A stretch of DNA of 64,000 nt, from contig JAJSPD010000121.1 of assembly GCA_021307315.1 (NCBI GenBank), positions 1 through 64,000 on the forward strand, written 5' to 3'. The stretch's first letter is position 1. Each line of letters opens with the position of its first letter. Under the pieces are notes generated by a model, which made no database searches, was not told where the DNA came from, and worked only from the letters and a program-made list of their open reading frames with translations. This stretch comes from Bisporella sp. PMI_857. Taxonomy: Eukaryota > Ascomycota > Leotiomycetes > Helotiales > Helotiaceae. The position numbers and the translations under genes were made by a program. This document shows positions 1 through 11,920 of the stretch, in pieces.

Positions 1-11
1 GCCCAACGGCC

Positions 12-2312
12 ATGCCGAAGGCTGCTGGCTTCTTGTGGAATCAGAAGATGATGATTCAGGTCACTTGTCGAGGCTATGCCACTGCTCAATTCATGCAGCC
101 TGAGCCTGCTAAGTATGTCCATGCACCCAACCTAGAAATGAAGACATTTATGCAGCCGGAGCAGAACTACTACACCCACCATCCGGGTCGCTTCGTCTAC
201 ATCAAGGACGAGGAAACGGGCCAGCTATTCTCTGCCCCATATGAGCCGGTACGGGCTCCGGTGGACCGCTTCGCTTTCTCCGTTGGCAAAAGTGACATCA
301 AATGGACCGTCGAGTACCTAAGCATCAGAGTGGAGATGACCTTGGCCCTTCCAACGCAGGATGTGGCGGAACTATGGTCCATCCGAGTGACAAATCTGTC
401 GAAAAGGTCCCGCAAAATCAGTATCTACCCGTATTTCCCATTTGGCTATATGTCCTGGATGAATCAAGAGGCTGAGTACCGCAAGGATCTTGGTGGTATC
501 GTAGCAAACAGTATCACTCCTTACCAGAAGTCATCGGATTACTTCAAAAACAAGCTTCTGAAAGATAAATCGTATTTCTTGTGTGAGACACTGCCGAACT
601 CATGGGAAGCTAATCAACAGGCTTTTGAGGGGGAAGGTGGTTTACACAATCCTTCTGCGCTATTGGAACCAGGGCTAGCAGGTGGAGATGCACGCTATGA
701 GACACCCACTGCCATTGTACAGTACCGCGTAGAACTGGAAGCGGGTGAGCAACAAGAGTACCGATTCTTGCTTGGACCTGCTCTGGATGATGCAGAGATT
801 CGCAAAATGCGGATTAAATACTTGAGCAAGGAGCGATTCGCACAGGCTGCCCGTGAGAATGCGTCGTATATTCGAAAAGGGCGAGGATGTCTTCATATAC
901 AAACTCCAGACAAAGATCTCGATAATTTTGTCAACAATTGGCTTCCCCGACAGGTTTACTACCACGGCGATGTGAATCGTTTGACCACTGATCCACAAAC
1001 ACGAAATTATCTACAGGATAACATGGGCATGAGCTTTCTAAAACCTTATGTGACTCGCAGTGCATTGATGAAGTCGCTAGCCCAACAAGAGCCCACGGGC
1101 GCCATGCCAGATGGCATCATCTTAGTCGAAGGTGCGGAGCTGAAATTCATCAATCAGGTACCACACACCGATCATTGTGTTTGGCTGCCAATAGCCTTAG
1201 AAGTTTACCTAGCGGAAACGGCTGATTATGGGTTGTTGGAAGAAAGGGTTTGCAGCTCTAATGGTGATGAATACACTGTGTTTGAACGCCTCTCCCGCGC
1301 GATGAACTGGTTGCTTTCTGAGCGCGACCAACGGGGCCTGAGCTATATTGCCCAGGGCGACTGGTGTGATCCGATGAACATGGTTGGTTACAAAGGCAAA
1401 GGTGTCTCGGGCTGGCTTACGGTGGCTACTGCATACGCACTGAACCTTTGGGCTGATGTATGCGAGCATCAAGGCGAGCTTCGGGTAGCAAAGTTCTACC
1501 GTGCTGGCGCCAAAGAGGTCAACATGGCCGCCAATGAATATTTTTGGGATGGTGACTGGTTTGCCCGCGGCATTACAGATGACAACGTGACTTTTGGCGT
1601 TAAGAACGATCGCGAAGGTCGCATCTGGCTGAACCCTCAAGCGTGGTCTATCCTTAGCGGCGCAGCTAATGCTAAACAGCGTGCAAAGATGCTAGTGCAA
1701 GTTGATGAGCAGCTAAGCTCGCCGTATGGTGTTGCTATGTTTGGACCACCGTACAGCGGCATGCGAGAAGACATTGGCCGTGTAACACAGAAGTATCCTG
1801 GCTCCGCAGAGAATGCATCTATCTATAACCACGCCGCGATCTTCTATATCTACAGCTTGTATAAGATCGGTGAGAAAGATCGAGCATACAAGCTGCTGCG
1901 ACAAATGTTGCCGGGACCGGATGAGAAGGACTACATCCAGCGCGGTCAGCTGCCAGTATATATTCCCAATTATTACCGTGGAGCCTGGCGTGAGTATCCA
2001 CGTACTGCAGGGCGATCAAGTCAATTGTTCAACACTGGGACGGTCTCCTGGGTGTATCGCTGTTTCATCGAAGGACTGTGCGGTCTGCGCGGTGATGCAG
2101 AAGGATTGACAATCCATCCTCAGCTACCATCTGAGTGGAAGGGTATTAAAGTCATCCGCGAGTTTCGCGGCTCAACCTTCATAGTAGATATTAAGAAGGC
2201 AGATGTAAGGGAGGTCAAAGTCTCTCAAAATGGTAAAGAGCTTCCAGGGGCCCGGATAACGAGATTTCAGCCAGGAAAGGAGTACGAAGTTTTTGTCTTG
2301 GTCCCAGAATAA
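12..2312 (+). CDS. GH94 glycoside phosphorylase, cellobionic-acid-phosphorylase/NdvB-like (5' end at window edge)
   Basis: A 766-codon intron-free frame. Family GH94 enzymes phosphorolyse beta-linked disaccharides to a sugar 1-phosphate; fungal members of the NdvB type act on cellobionic acid in cellulose breakdown. The N-terminal ~270 residues form the beta-sandwich half ([16 protein letters not shown], then [19 protein letters not shown]). An (alpha/alpha)6 barrel follows, with [11 protein letters not shown] near residue 335 and [12 protein letters not shown] near 450. The latter matches the GDWND segment that carries the general-acid Asp of cellobiose phosphorylases. The C-terminal part has the family's [20 protein letters not shown] and a closing beta domain. 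Length is close to the usual ~790 aa. The frame is open back to the window edge (no stop in bases 3-11), so the true start may lie outside. The lack of introns contrasts with its neighbours. The family is confident; the exact substrate is inferred. Confidence 0.85.
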   Translation: MPKAAGFLWNQKMMIQVTCRGYATAQFMQPEPAKYVHAPNLEMKTFMQPEQNYYTHHPGRFVYIKDEETGQLFSAPYEPVRAPVDRFAFSVGKSDIKWTVEYLSIRVEMTLALPTQDVAELWSIRVTNLSKRSRKISIYPYFPFGYMSWMNQEAEYRKDLGGIVANSITPYQKSSDYFKNKLLKDKSYFLCETLPNSWEANQQAFEGEGGLHNPSALLEPGLAGGDARYETPTAIVQYRVELEAGEQQEYRFLLGPALDDAEIRKMRIKYLSKERFAQAARENASYIRKGRGCLHIQTPDKDLDNFVNNWLPRQVYYHGDVNRLTTDPQTRNYLQDNMGMSFLKPYVTRSALMKSLAQQEPTGAMPDGIILVEGAELKFINQVPHTDHCVWLPIALEVYLAETADYGLLEERVCSSNGDEYTVFERLSRAMNWLLSERDQRGLSYIAQGDWCDPMNMVGYKGKGVSGWLTVATAYALNLWADVCEHQGELRVAKFYRAGAKEVNMAANEYFWDGDWFARGITDDNVTFGVKNDREGRIWLNPQAWSILSGAANAKQRAKMLVQVDEQLSSPYGVAMFGPPYSGMREDIGRVTQKYPGSAENASIYNHAAIFYIYSLYKIGEKDRAYKLLRQMLPGPDEKDYIQRGQLPVYIPNYYRGAWREYPRTAGRSSQLFNTGTVSWVYRCFIEGLCGLRGDAEGLTIHPQLPSEWKGIKVIREFRGSTFIVDIKKADVREVKVSQNGKELPGARITRFQPGKEYEVFVLVPE

Positions 2313-3824
2313 AGGTTTAGGAAGTATACAAGAATGACAACATAAAATTGTAGATTACTATATATCAACAAATATATGACAAAGAAAGAAATCACCGATC
2401 TGGAAATGGTTGTCGTTTGCATAGATCCCATCAACATTTACTCTAAACATAATAGCCATAAAACTTTCGAGCTCTTTACCTATCGTCACTCTTCGCTTTC
2501 TTCTGAGGTTGAAATGGGTTGGTTAAGTATATGAGTTTATTGCACCAACGACACTTGTATGGACTGCGAGTGAGCTCGGCCGGTCATTCTCGGTAATGGA
2601 CATCCTTAGATGGCCACAGCTAGACGATCTTGCGCTTCTGCAATCTACACTTGGACCTTCCCGTAATACTTAGCGTGTGCCGATTGCTCGCCTGATCGTG
2701 ACAGTGGTTATTTGGGGGTCACGTCCAACTTCGCCTCAAAGATGGTTAAAGCAAAATAATACATTTTATAACACGTTTCTACGTACAGAAGATATTCACC
2801 AAAAGCGCGTAGCTGATACCTGCGTAAGACCCCGATGATTTTTGCGTCGAACTGCCAAACTCGACTGGATTTGCAAGATCCGGCAAAGGTGTGTTTCGAT
2901 GGTTGAGCATACTGATGTTTTTCATTCCGTGTTCATCTCGATAAATGGCCGGATCTACTAAGCTGTACACCCACTACACATATCACCATAGGCGGGCACA
3001 ACACGGATGCGGGGCTCGGGGATCTCTACAAGTGAATTCATATAAACTCAGGATTGGCTTTTTATTTTAATGGTTCCGTTTTAGTCTCCGAGCGTGAGCA
3101 GCTGCTACTTTTCCCGGAACCGAGGGTGGCCATACCTGAGTAGTTCCTGAGCAGAGCCTGAGCACCTAGAGCTATCCCGAGCACGCCCAAGTCAGCCTGC
3201 CCACCATAATGTCGGACCCATTTGGGCCTCCTATGTATACCCCGGGTACAGCATTCTTACCTGGGACCCCTTTTTTGCTCCGTTACAAGGTTCCTTCTGG
3301 GCTGACATTTTATCCAACTTATTGATAGCACGTGACTAGGTTTTCAGACTCACGGTTTCCGAACACCACTAATTTAACCTTATTATATTCAAAGTAACAG
3401 TTTAACGTATTTTTATAAGAACTTGCACTTACACACGACCACTCTGCTATAACCCAAGGTCTCGGTATCTAATCAATGAGATATAGTTTCAGACTGCTAG
3501 CTCTATCGCCCTATTCAGCGTCTGTACTGAGGAACAAGCTCGTGCAGATGCTCTTTTTAGTACCTTCCAACATGACAACTTCACTGAGCCGGCTTATCTG
3601 ATCAATACGATTGAAGTTTTGAAAGTTCTTTTTGAGGACAGATGATCCTCTAGAGCATGGTGCTTCCAAGAAGCAGCATCGGCAGGGGGATCAATGCCCA
3701 TACTTGTTCGCCCGATCCTACCCTGTTAACTCAAGATGCGTCTGTAAAGGATCTCCGATTGCGCGTCTCCGGTGAGATTCGACTGAGCGTCTTATTCTAT
3801 ATAAGAATCCTTATCGGATATCGA
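2313..3824. other. Intergenic, with an unrecognised coding-like fragment at 3499-3645
   Basis: About 1.5 kb between two convergently placed genes. The only coding-like stretch is a 48-codon frame on the + strand ending in TGA at 3643-3645. It contains EEQARADALFSTFQHDN followed by TEPAYLINTIEVLKVLFEDR, which has natural amino-acid composition but belongs to no family I recognise. It may be a gene remnant or a last exon. A CACGTG palindrome lies near 3330. I see no RNA gene or repeat. Confidence 0.35.
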
Positions 3825-5746
3825 TTATATAAGATCAAACGGATCCCCCTCTTCTTTCCAGTCGACAAGCTCTCCGTACATCCACCTTTCATAAAAGCAT
3901 TGCCCTATGACTTTCCAACCATAACATTGTTTTCTCAAAATACAGGGCACCCTTGAGCCGTGCAGTATGCAAATGAAATCATTCTCACTGATATGCTGTG
4001 GCCCAAGTCCTATGAGGCCATCTCTGCTACAGAAAACCCTCTTTTTCACACATAAAAGTATCCTTCTAGCCAGCCTTTGAACGAGCTCCCCTAGTTCAGA
4101 AGCGTCTTCAAGAGTGGTGTCTTTTTTGACCACTCGCTCATAGTTATGGTAAGCCCGAAGCATTTTGTCAAGGGAATTTTCTCGCTGGGTATCTGATGTA
4201 AAGCCTCTCATATCCTGGGCCATTAAGACCGCTAGCACCCTTTTCATCAATTCAGAGTCGCTAGAGGGAAGGGGGAATTGCGTTCCTTGAGATCGCGAAC
4301 CCAAGACTAAGGACTCGACAACTTCCTCGAGCCTCCACGCCTGTGGTACTTGTTGCTGGGGTTCGTGGGCCACTGAAGATACCACAGCGACCTGACCAAT
4401 GATTTTCCCCCTGACGGGCAATACTTTGGATAGCTGTGAGGAAGCATTCATAGGTTTATATAGATAGCCCTTGCAGGCGTCAAAGTTATCTTTGCCGTCT
4501 ATATCAAATGGTGTCCCTTGTGTACTCTTATTCAATCGCCAGTCAATTGCCCAGGACGGAAGAAGGCCAGGATACTTAGAACCTCGGATAAGACCAAAAA
4601 TTGATAATGATTTTGTAGATCTAGCTATAGATGCAGAGATCATGGTGTATGCGGCGCTTGTGTCGAGAGAGTAATCAGGCACGATTTGTTCCCCGCGTGG
4701 ATCTTGGAACGCCAGAAAGGCGTACACTTGATCTCGAGAATCTGTTGCATCCATTGAGAATGCTAATCGTCGCAGAATCTCCAGAAAAGAATGGGAGTTT
4801 TGGCTACGACTTATGGCTTTCCGTCGACATCTCTCCACATGGCGAACGGTCTGAGCACCACGGCTACGGAGAAGTTGGGAGCTCCGCAACCCAAGGGAAC
4901 CACTTGCCCCAGATTCGATTTTAGCGACGACAACTAGAAGGTAGTGTAGCAACCTGAAGTCGATTTCCTCTGAGCCAAGAAGGATAATAGGGAAGACGGA
5001 GAGTGCAGCTTCTTGGACAATCCAAGCCCTAGAGAACCAGGGCTTGTTGAAGGTATTGATTAAGCTCTTTATATAGCCATTACATGAGTTCTCGTCTAGT
5101 CCTAAATTCTCTTTAGTTGCATAGCCATGATACAAAATTATGATTATGAAATACCGGACTCAGAATACAGCACTGTTTTAACCCTTTGCTGGAGATCCCG
5201 GAGCAGAGTCCCGCTTAATTCCTGGTCGTGGTTAAATTCAGGTGTGGCCACAGCATGGAGGAGGTTCAGAACAGCCAGTACATCGGCGTCCTGATTCCCA
5301 AGCCAGATGAGTGTTCTCCAAGCTGATTGATAAATCTCTTTCATTATCGCAACCTGGCTATTTCGCTCCTTGATGTCCTTTTGGTTAATGCATATCTGAT
5401 CCGCCCATATCCTTCTGGTAGAAGTGCCATTGGGTGCGCTCTGGGCCAAGTGTTGCAAGAATTCGTTAAGATTTGTGGTGATTTGGAGAAGTCCAGAACC
5501 GTGGATCTCAATGGGATATGTGCGAGGAGGGCCAGAATCCCAATGATAGGTGAAGCCGTCATAGTAGGTAGTCTCTCCCCAGGTGTAGGATAGCGCTTCA
5601 TAATTTGGATCTTCTTGTAAGTTTGCCTCAACGAGACTGAAGAGTGAAGACGGTTTGCTTGGATGTTCGGCCTCTTTCGAGATTCGCAAAACTAGCACTC
5701 TAATGGCCGTCGCATAAGAAAGCGAAGAATATTGGTACTCACCCAT
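3825..5746 (-). CDS. HET-domain protein (heterokaryon-incompatibility family)
   Basis: Two exons: 5746-5155 and 5101-3825. The 53 nt intron has a GTATTT donor and ends CAACTAAAGAGAATTTAG, and splicing restores one frame of 622 aa. HET proteins act in non-self recognition and can trigger cell death on fusion of incompatible hyphae. The hallmarks are in order: YEALSYTWGE near residue 49, ITTNLNEFLQHLA, then RIWADQICINQKDIKERNSQ and IYQSAWRTLIWLG. After the intron comes NKPWFSRAWIVQEAAL, which completes the HET domain. The next ~350 residues contain the common HET-protein segments DSRDQVYAFLAF and a phrase near LLPSWAIDW. The effector-like C-terminal half is not assignable. The gene is complete by eye. 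It is unlikely to take part in the metabolite cluster; HET genes often sit in variable accessory regions. Confidence 0.88.
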
Positions 5747-7124
5747 GACATATGTTTATGTAGAAGTTGCAGATAACACGAAATTGTTAAGTAATAGTCA
5801 AAAGAAAAGAGAGTGCAGAGTAGTGTGTTGCTGCGAGCAAATAAGAGATACGCAAGGCAGTCATGAGAACGAATAATTGATTGATTACATCCCCATCCCT
5901 AACCTCTGGCGACCGAGCTTATGATTGGATGCCAGGCGACCCCTCGCCACAGTACCTTGCTATACTCCTTCACACACTTGATAGCGTGGCGCCTGCGAGT
6001 GTCCGTAAAGTCACCAAATATGACATGGTGCAGCTATGCGCCACTCTAGTAATTGTAAAATTTCCTCCTAAGAACTAACTGGGAATAGATCTTTGGTAAT
6101 TTCTCAGGTTGCTCAGGCGAGTTGACCAAGCCAAGGGTGAGCCGAAGGCGACTAACACCTGAGCAAGAGCGGCAAGCTTACCAACTAACCAACGCGACGC
6201 AAAGGAGCGAGAAAATTGACTCATAATACCTGAGTATACGAAACGCCTTATAGGGATACGTTAAAGGTATGCGCACCATGAAATTCTGAAGTCAAAAAGG
6301 AGCATACAACCCATATTTCTAATGGTACCATTACTTACGGTTTCCTCGATAGCAGTAACAGAAAAGGCAGCGACCGGAAGAACTGTGGATTTATGTAGGG
6401 TATGTTGCCCCGGGTATATTGAGCCAATTTTTTGGGCTACGCCGGCCACTACCTTCACTTCTGCTTGTATATCATACTTGCCAAGATCATAGGCGGAACA
6501 TTATAGTGTTTAGGCGCTTGAAATTCGCGAGTTAGTATTACCAGCTGATTCCCAACTCTTGCTGAGGCTCTTGACAACTTGATACCCATAAGGCTTTTGC
6601 TGCCAATTTAGGCTACCTTGAGGCTGTTGCCTTTGACCATAAGCCATCGCTTGATGAAATTTCTTCCGATTTGGCGAGCTCTGATGGAGCTGTAGAAAAC
6701 TGCACTGACTGGTTTCAAACTACGCTGGAATGTGGACATGTTACCTATCATTGAATTACCAATGCGATTAAAACAAACTCTTAGGAAATATGTATTCTAT
6801 AACAGGGAAAACTTTCGTATCCCAACTCTGTAAGTATTATTGGAGTTCCACAAGGTGAAAAACTGGTGCTGGAAGTTTTAGCAGGCTTGAATTATAGTTG
6901 GAACCTGACAATTATGTTTCCTAAGATAAACCGTAGTACGCTAGACGCAGCCTAATATCTTGGAATGAATTTATTATGCCCGGATTGGAGGACAGATGAG
7001 ATCTTGATAAGATCACCATCACCATATCCAGCATGATTCTTTGCCTTAGAACTCCGCACACACATTCACACAGCACAGAGAGATTTCGGTCGGTTCCTAG
7101 AAAATTACTTGAGCCTCTTCAATA
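5747..7124. other. Intergenic, no gene recognised
   Basis: About 1.4 kb upstream of the HET gene. Short open frames exist but none shows a family motif or splice support. A coding-like stretch on + at about 6621-6713 (reading EAVAFDHKPSLDEISSDLAS) has stops close by on both sides and may be a relic. No repeat or RNA gene seen. Confidence 0.3.
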
Positions 7125-8891
7125 TTACGACATGCCAAATATACTACTAAAGTAAGACCACTCACGTGCCATCTCAAAAGGAGCAACTACCCGTCCTGAC
7201 CTCATCCGACATCCATTATCCTCGAAATATATCACCCGTTCTCCTAAGTAGATCCATTCCAAATTTTGAAAGATATTAATATACTCCTTCGCTTCTAGCA
7301 TTATTTTCTCCTCGTGTCTCTTCTCCCAATATGGCTTCCCTAGTTGTGAATCCAGCATTAGCCTACGCACATCGCTAGGCACCCGATCCAGCGGCACACC
7401 AGAGTAGCCAAGGTCATCTGCGGTTGCAAATGTATCTATGTAATAGCGTTCGAAGTTGGAGGAATTAATACTTGCGCGATATGTGTCACCACAGAGCGCA
7501 AGTCTTTGAAGATATCGAAGTGGAGACAAATGCCGACGTATTGCTTTATGATCTACTTCCCAGTTACGTCGCCAGTCTTTTGAACGGCCGCACGAGATGC
7601 AAAGATACTTGAGGGAATGTAAAGCGCCAATGAGGCAGAGTGATGTCTCGGGCAACAGCGAGCGTGATTTTGGCCAAGAGACTTTTAAGGACGTAAGGTT
7701 CAAGAAGGTTGAGAGAATCGGCAAGATCTGAGCCTCTATGATTTCTTGGGAGAATCCGCCATTTGCAAAGTCAACCATTAATAATTGTGTATTCGCTTTC
7801 AAGAAATCAAGGGGTGGATTTGCCATTGAGAATGCCTCCAAGGACGGAATCCGACCGCAGCCACCTAAAGATTGACATAGGATATCTGTTTCGTGCACAA
7901 TCTTTAAGTTAACCAATCTGGAGTTTAGGAAGGCGCCCATGATTGAATTATCCTCCAATTGCAACATTTTCACATGTAAGTTGCGCAAGCAAGGGAATTC
8001 TGGTATAGGTCCGTCTCCAAAAGTCTGGTAGTCTTTATGGCCACGGTGTATCCAAACCAAGGTCTCAAGGGAAGGCGCACATAGACGGAGAATGCTAGCG
8101 CACAACGCGGCTGTTGTTTCCTTCATCCAGAGCTCGCAAGTCAATTCTAAGTGAAGAGTACGTAGTGGCCAGGCTTTGGGTTGTAGTGAGGTGATCTCAA
8201 ACGATTTATCTATAATGGGATGGAATAGCTTGAGGTGCTGTATTGAAGAGCAAGCAATCGCACTATAGAAGCCCTGAGACAGGTTGTAGTCCTCCTCCCA
8301 ATTAAGAATCTCCAAATGTGGAAGTGCCTGAATGGAACAAATTGTAGCCTGCACTTGGGGAAGATAGTTCTCCTTGATTGCTTTCAAGATCCTTTGCCAT
8401 TCAGGCTGCTCTGCTTCAGTCAGGGTTAGACCCAGGCCCAGGCCCACACTGCCATTGAAGCTGGAGTTTGGTAGGTCGAATCGCTGACGCAAAGTATATT
8501 CGTCTATTGACACTGACAATCGCCGAATGCAAGCACCCAGGGACGGCATATAAGTTGAACCATTATTCAGTCTTCTTTCGCTAGTTTCAGAAGCTAACAG
8601 GCAAAGTAGAGCCTCGGACGATTTACTGTAACCAAGGCAAACATCTGCAAATTGGCGTGAACGAGCCAACTGTCGGCAGTCACTATTTACAAGAGCTAGA
8701 GTCGCAAGTGAGGAGGACTCCACAAATTCGAGTACAACCCCAAGGATCTCGACAGGGAGATTGAAAAGGGCTGAAGTGGAAGTTGGGGGTCGATGCTCCA
8801 TGACACGATCGAAGGTTAGCGGGAGAGGAAGAACTGGGTCTTTCTCATATTTCTGATGGTTAGGGGTGTAAAATGGTGTATTGGTAATCAT
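7125..8891 (-). CDS. F-box protein
   Basis: A 588-codon single exon, taking the ATG at 8891; the frame stays open a further 21 codons upstream but without another ATG. F-box proteins are substrate adaptors of SCF ubiquitin ligases and bind Skp1 through the N-terminal F-box. The F-box is FNLPVEILGVVLEFVE followed by LATLALVNSDCRQLARSRQF, near residues 43-85, with the conserved LP at the start. The remaining ~500 residues have scattered leucine-rich stretches (LRTLHLELTCELW, CLRNLHVKMLQLEDN, LTSLKVSW, LKYLCISCG) resembling the degenerate LRR region of many fungal F-box proteins. The target is unknown. Such genes are numerous in ascomycetes and nothing ties it to its neighbours. Confidence 0.8.
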   Translation of the reverse strand: MITNTPFYTPNHQKYEKDPVLPLPLTFDRVMEHRPPTSTSALFNLPVEILGVVLEFVESSSLATLALVNSDCRQLARSRQFADVCLGYSKSSEALLCLLASETSERRLNNGSTYMPSLGACIRRLSVSIDEYTLRQRFDLPNSSFNGSVGLGLGLTLTEAEQPEWQRILKAIKENYLPQVQATICSIQALPHLEILNWEEDYNLSQGFYSAIACSSIQHLKLFHPIIDKSFEITSLQPKAWPLRTLHLELTCELWMKETTAALCASILRLCAPSLETLVWIHRGHKDYQTFGDGPIPEFPCLRNLHVKMLQLEDNSIMGAFLNSRLVNLKIVHETDILCQSLGGCGRIPSLEAFSMANPPLDFLKANTQLLMVDFANGGFSQEIIEAQILPILSTFLNLTSLKVSWPKSRSLLPETSLCLIGALHSLKYLCISCGRSKDWRRNWEVDHKAIRRHLSPLRYLQRLALCGDTYRASINSSNFERYYIDTFATADDLGYSGVPLDRVPSDVRRLMLDSQLGKPYWEKRHEEKIMLEAKEYINIFQNLEWIYLGERVIYFEDNGCRMRSGRVVAPFEMAREWSYFSSIFGMS

Positions 8892-11800
8892 TCTTGAAGG
8901 ATATGTAAGGATCTTGTCGAATTGCTGGTGGTGCTCCGAGAATGAGACAAACAATTTCTAAGGCTTTGGTGGGGTGCACAAGCTATATACAAGCACTGAT
9001 TGTTCAATTCTAGCTTATGTCAGAAATTACTACAAAGCCAGTGCAAAGTTCTGCCTGACCATTATGGTCTGTGCACAAGGCATAAAACATTGGCCGCAGT
9101 ATCTTGGTTGCAGAATCTTGGTATTTTCAGCTCAGTATTTTTGGCTGACAATTTACTCTAAAAATCAATATTTGGGTGCTGTAGTAAATATATTCTTCTA
9201 GAATATTAATACTTGAAGAGTATTAAGATTGAGTCATCTGCTGGGAGCAACATAGGTCTGACCATTCTCCAATATGACTTTCATTGTCTACACAGAAAGG
9301 AAGTATTGTTTATCCTTTAATTTGTGGATTGTAATAGCCCATGCTAGCAGGAGGGTAAATCAAATCTATCTGATAAAGTGCTACTATTAGGTATTACTGT
9401 ATCCATGTCACCCAAGTAACTACAAGTCTGGTCAGTTCGCCATCAAGTAATATGAAATAATAACAGGTTTGCTTAAAAATAAGCTAGTTGGGCATTTAAA
9501 TCCCTAGATGTTATATTGCCTACTGAAATAACTTGGAATCATTCCTTTAGTTTCAAGGCTTAACAGCGCAGAACACTGTTGAATAGAACTTTAGTCATCT
9601 ATTCTTCTCCCTCACTTTTGGATACCATCTTATTCTACTTCTTGTTCAAGGCTTTCTAGATAGCCCTACATTTTGTCTGTACATAAACCATATCTTAATC
9701 TGGGATAATGCCTCCGTAAATTGTGCATTGATTTATTTCGCTACGTCTTGGAGTTCTATTATGTTCAGAACAAGGAATTTGCGGTTTGTTTTATCAAACA
9801 CACGTACAGAATGGATTTCATTCTTAAAAATAGGTGGCAGGTGTAATACATACCCAAAAATAATAAGAGTCGTATACCACCAACGGGCCTTGGATTATTG
9901 CGAATCTTTGATGGAGCAAGAAATATATTCTCCAAAGGATTCAGGAGATGTTATTGATAATTTACCTACTATGGGGATTGCAGGTTCTTTCTAGTAGTAT
10001 CTGATTTACATTTTATGGTGCAGCGTAGCATTTCCCAAACTTTGATTCTTCCATGTATTATTATACCACCAGTAGATAAGCAGTATCCCTAGTAGATGCC
10101 TGGTGGTAAATAGCATCTCATCTCTAGAAAGAAGTTCTTTAAAATGTCTAAGGATACGATAAAGTAATCATGACTTCCCGGTTCCTCCTTGGCTAATGAA
10201 GAATACAGATGATGTCTTAATAGTACACTTCTCAGAGACTCAAGCTCTTCTTCATTTAGGTAGGTCTAGTAATGGCTTCGACAAACTGAGATTTGTTTAC
10301 CGTGATATAATATGCTTATTCACAAACAGTAATTAGACTTTCAAAGATTAACGTATAGTTGGCTGTATATTGTTGATATAGTTTGCTCCGTTTACTTCTG
10401 TAGCTGTATAAGGTCCGTACTATTTTTCTAGAATGGAAGAATCTCGGAATAACTAATGGACTTCAATGATATTACCACTAGCCATCGTTTCATCTTCACC
10501 AGCATCATCTTTGAAACTTCTATTACTTACTTTTCATTTAGTCAAATATAGACCCTTGGCTGTTAATAATACTATCATGGATGTAGTACGGTGGTTCTGA
10601 TTCAGTGTACTTGTATGTAGAAGATATAGTACCTATCAAATTTCGCTATGAGATCTCTAAGTATGAAAAATAGCGAGTAAGTGGTATATTTGATGCAAGA
10701 GCAGTTATTGTTGGAATGCATGTACATAGCTTCCCGCGATCCACCGGATCGCGTGAATTGTGGGTCTTCTATCACCTAGATTATTTATCTGGCAATAGGT
10801 CGTAGCTTAGAAGAATCAATCAACGAATACCAGAACCACACCAGCAAGAGCTTAGTTCACAGCTACTACACCTTTTGCTACGTGGTAGGCATTCCGACAG
10901 TTATGGCAGTTATTAGCCTCATTACAGTTTCTGTAATATAGTTTTAATTTGTTAACCGATTGTCGGAATACCTACCACGTAGCAAAAGGCGTAGTAGCTG
11001 TGACTACGCTCTTGCTTGTGTGGTTTTGATATTCGTTGATTCTTCTAAGCTACGGCCTATTGCCAGGTAGTTATATAGATGGTAGAGGACCCACAATCCT
11101 TGCGATATGGCACGCGTGAAACTATGTACATGCATTCCAACACCGATCATCCAAGTAATTTAAATCACACTTTCCGTACGTTGTGAAGGGCTAAATCATT
11201 TTTTGGCTTAAATATGAGTATATTGAGTCTAGTCTGGCTACATGTTTAACTAGTAATACGTATTTCCTATTCGGTAATTAGCAAATTTTGTATTATGTTC
11301 ACAGACCTTAAACGCATTGTAACTCTGGCCAAAAACAGATAGTTCCGACAACTGATACTACACGTTGCTTGTAGCTATATTTAAGAATTAGAGAACTTCC
11401 GAGAGGCTCTCTATTGAACACGAATGTCCTGATACTGCATTGCGTTCTACTTGCCCCTTTTTTTTTTTTTTTTTTCGTAAATGAAGTACCGGACTATTGC
11501 TGTCTTCGAGATTAGCATTTTCTATTTATTTACATGTAGATAAACGTATACTGTCCTATAGGGTAATATAACCCGGGACGATGTGGGAAATTTGGCTGTA
11601 TTTTGACTAAGGAACTAAGTGTACGCGTGCGGTGATACTACTGTGTCGTCTGTGATCTGCATGACCTGATATATTCAACACGTGATATGATTGGACTTCT
11701 CAACAAGTTAGCATATTTTGACGACATAATTCACTCTTAACCGACGAGATATTACAAGGTTTATAGGGAATGAAATTAGGTTGGGTTGTTACTTTCACAG

Positions 11801-11920
11801 TGTTAATTTTTAGGATAAAATATACTATAACACACATAATATTATATCGCCTTGGTTCTCTAAGCTAAACAATTAAAATCCATAATCTACTATAAAAGAC
11901 GCGCATATTCGTAATTCCAT
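8892..11920. other. AT-rich intergenic region, no gene recognised
   Basis: About 3 kb of AT-rich sequence between the F-box gene and the PurF-like gene. Open frames are short and low in complexity and show no family motif. It holds the foldback element described separately (10709-11142) and a run of about 19 T at 11458-11476. Base composition is clearly more AT-rich than the flanking genes, as expected for repeat-derived, possibly RIP-affected DNA. Confidence 0.6.
10709..11142. repeat. Foldback (long inverted-repeat) element, MITE-like
   Basis: Two arms of about 190 nt (10709-10900 and 10961-11142) are inverted copies around a ~60 nt loop. The outermost 22 bases match perfectly (TGTTGGAATGCATGTACATA inward from the left end). 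Internal perfect blocks include CCTTTTGCTACGTGGTAGG (10871-10889 against 10971-10989) and GTAGCTTAGAAGAATCAA (10802-10819 against 11036-11053). Overall arm identity is roughly 80% by eye, with many C/T differences. The loop contains its own small hairpin (ATTACAG TTT CTGTAAT, 10921-10937). No coding capacity and no clear target-site duplication. It could be a non-autonomous transposon or a hairpin-RNA source. Confidence 0.85.

Noticed and set aside
1209..1640. Antisense frame inside the GH94 gene
   Set aside because: Shadow of the real gene; composition atypical and no motif.
10690..11160. A target-site duplication around the foldback element
   Set aside because: Flanks on the two sides do not match beyond the inverted repeat itself.
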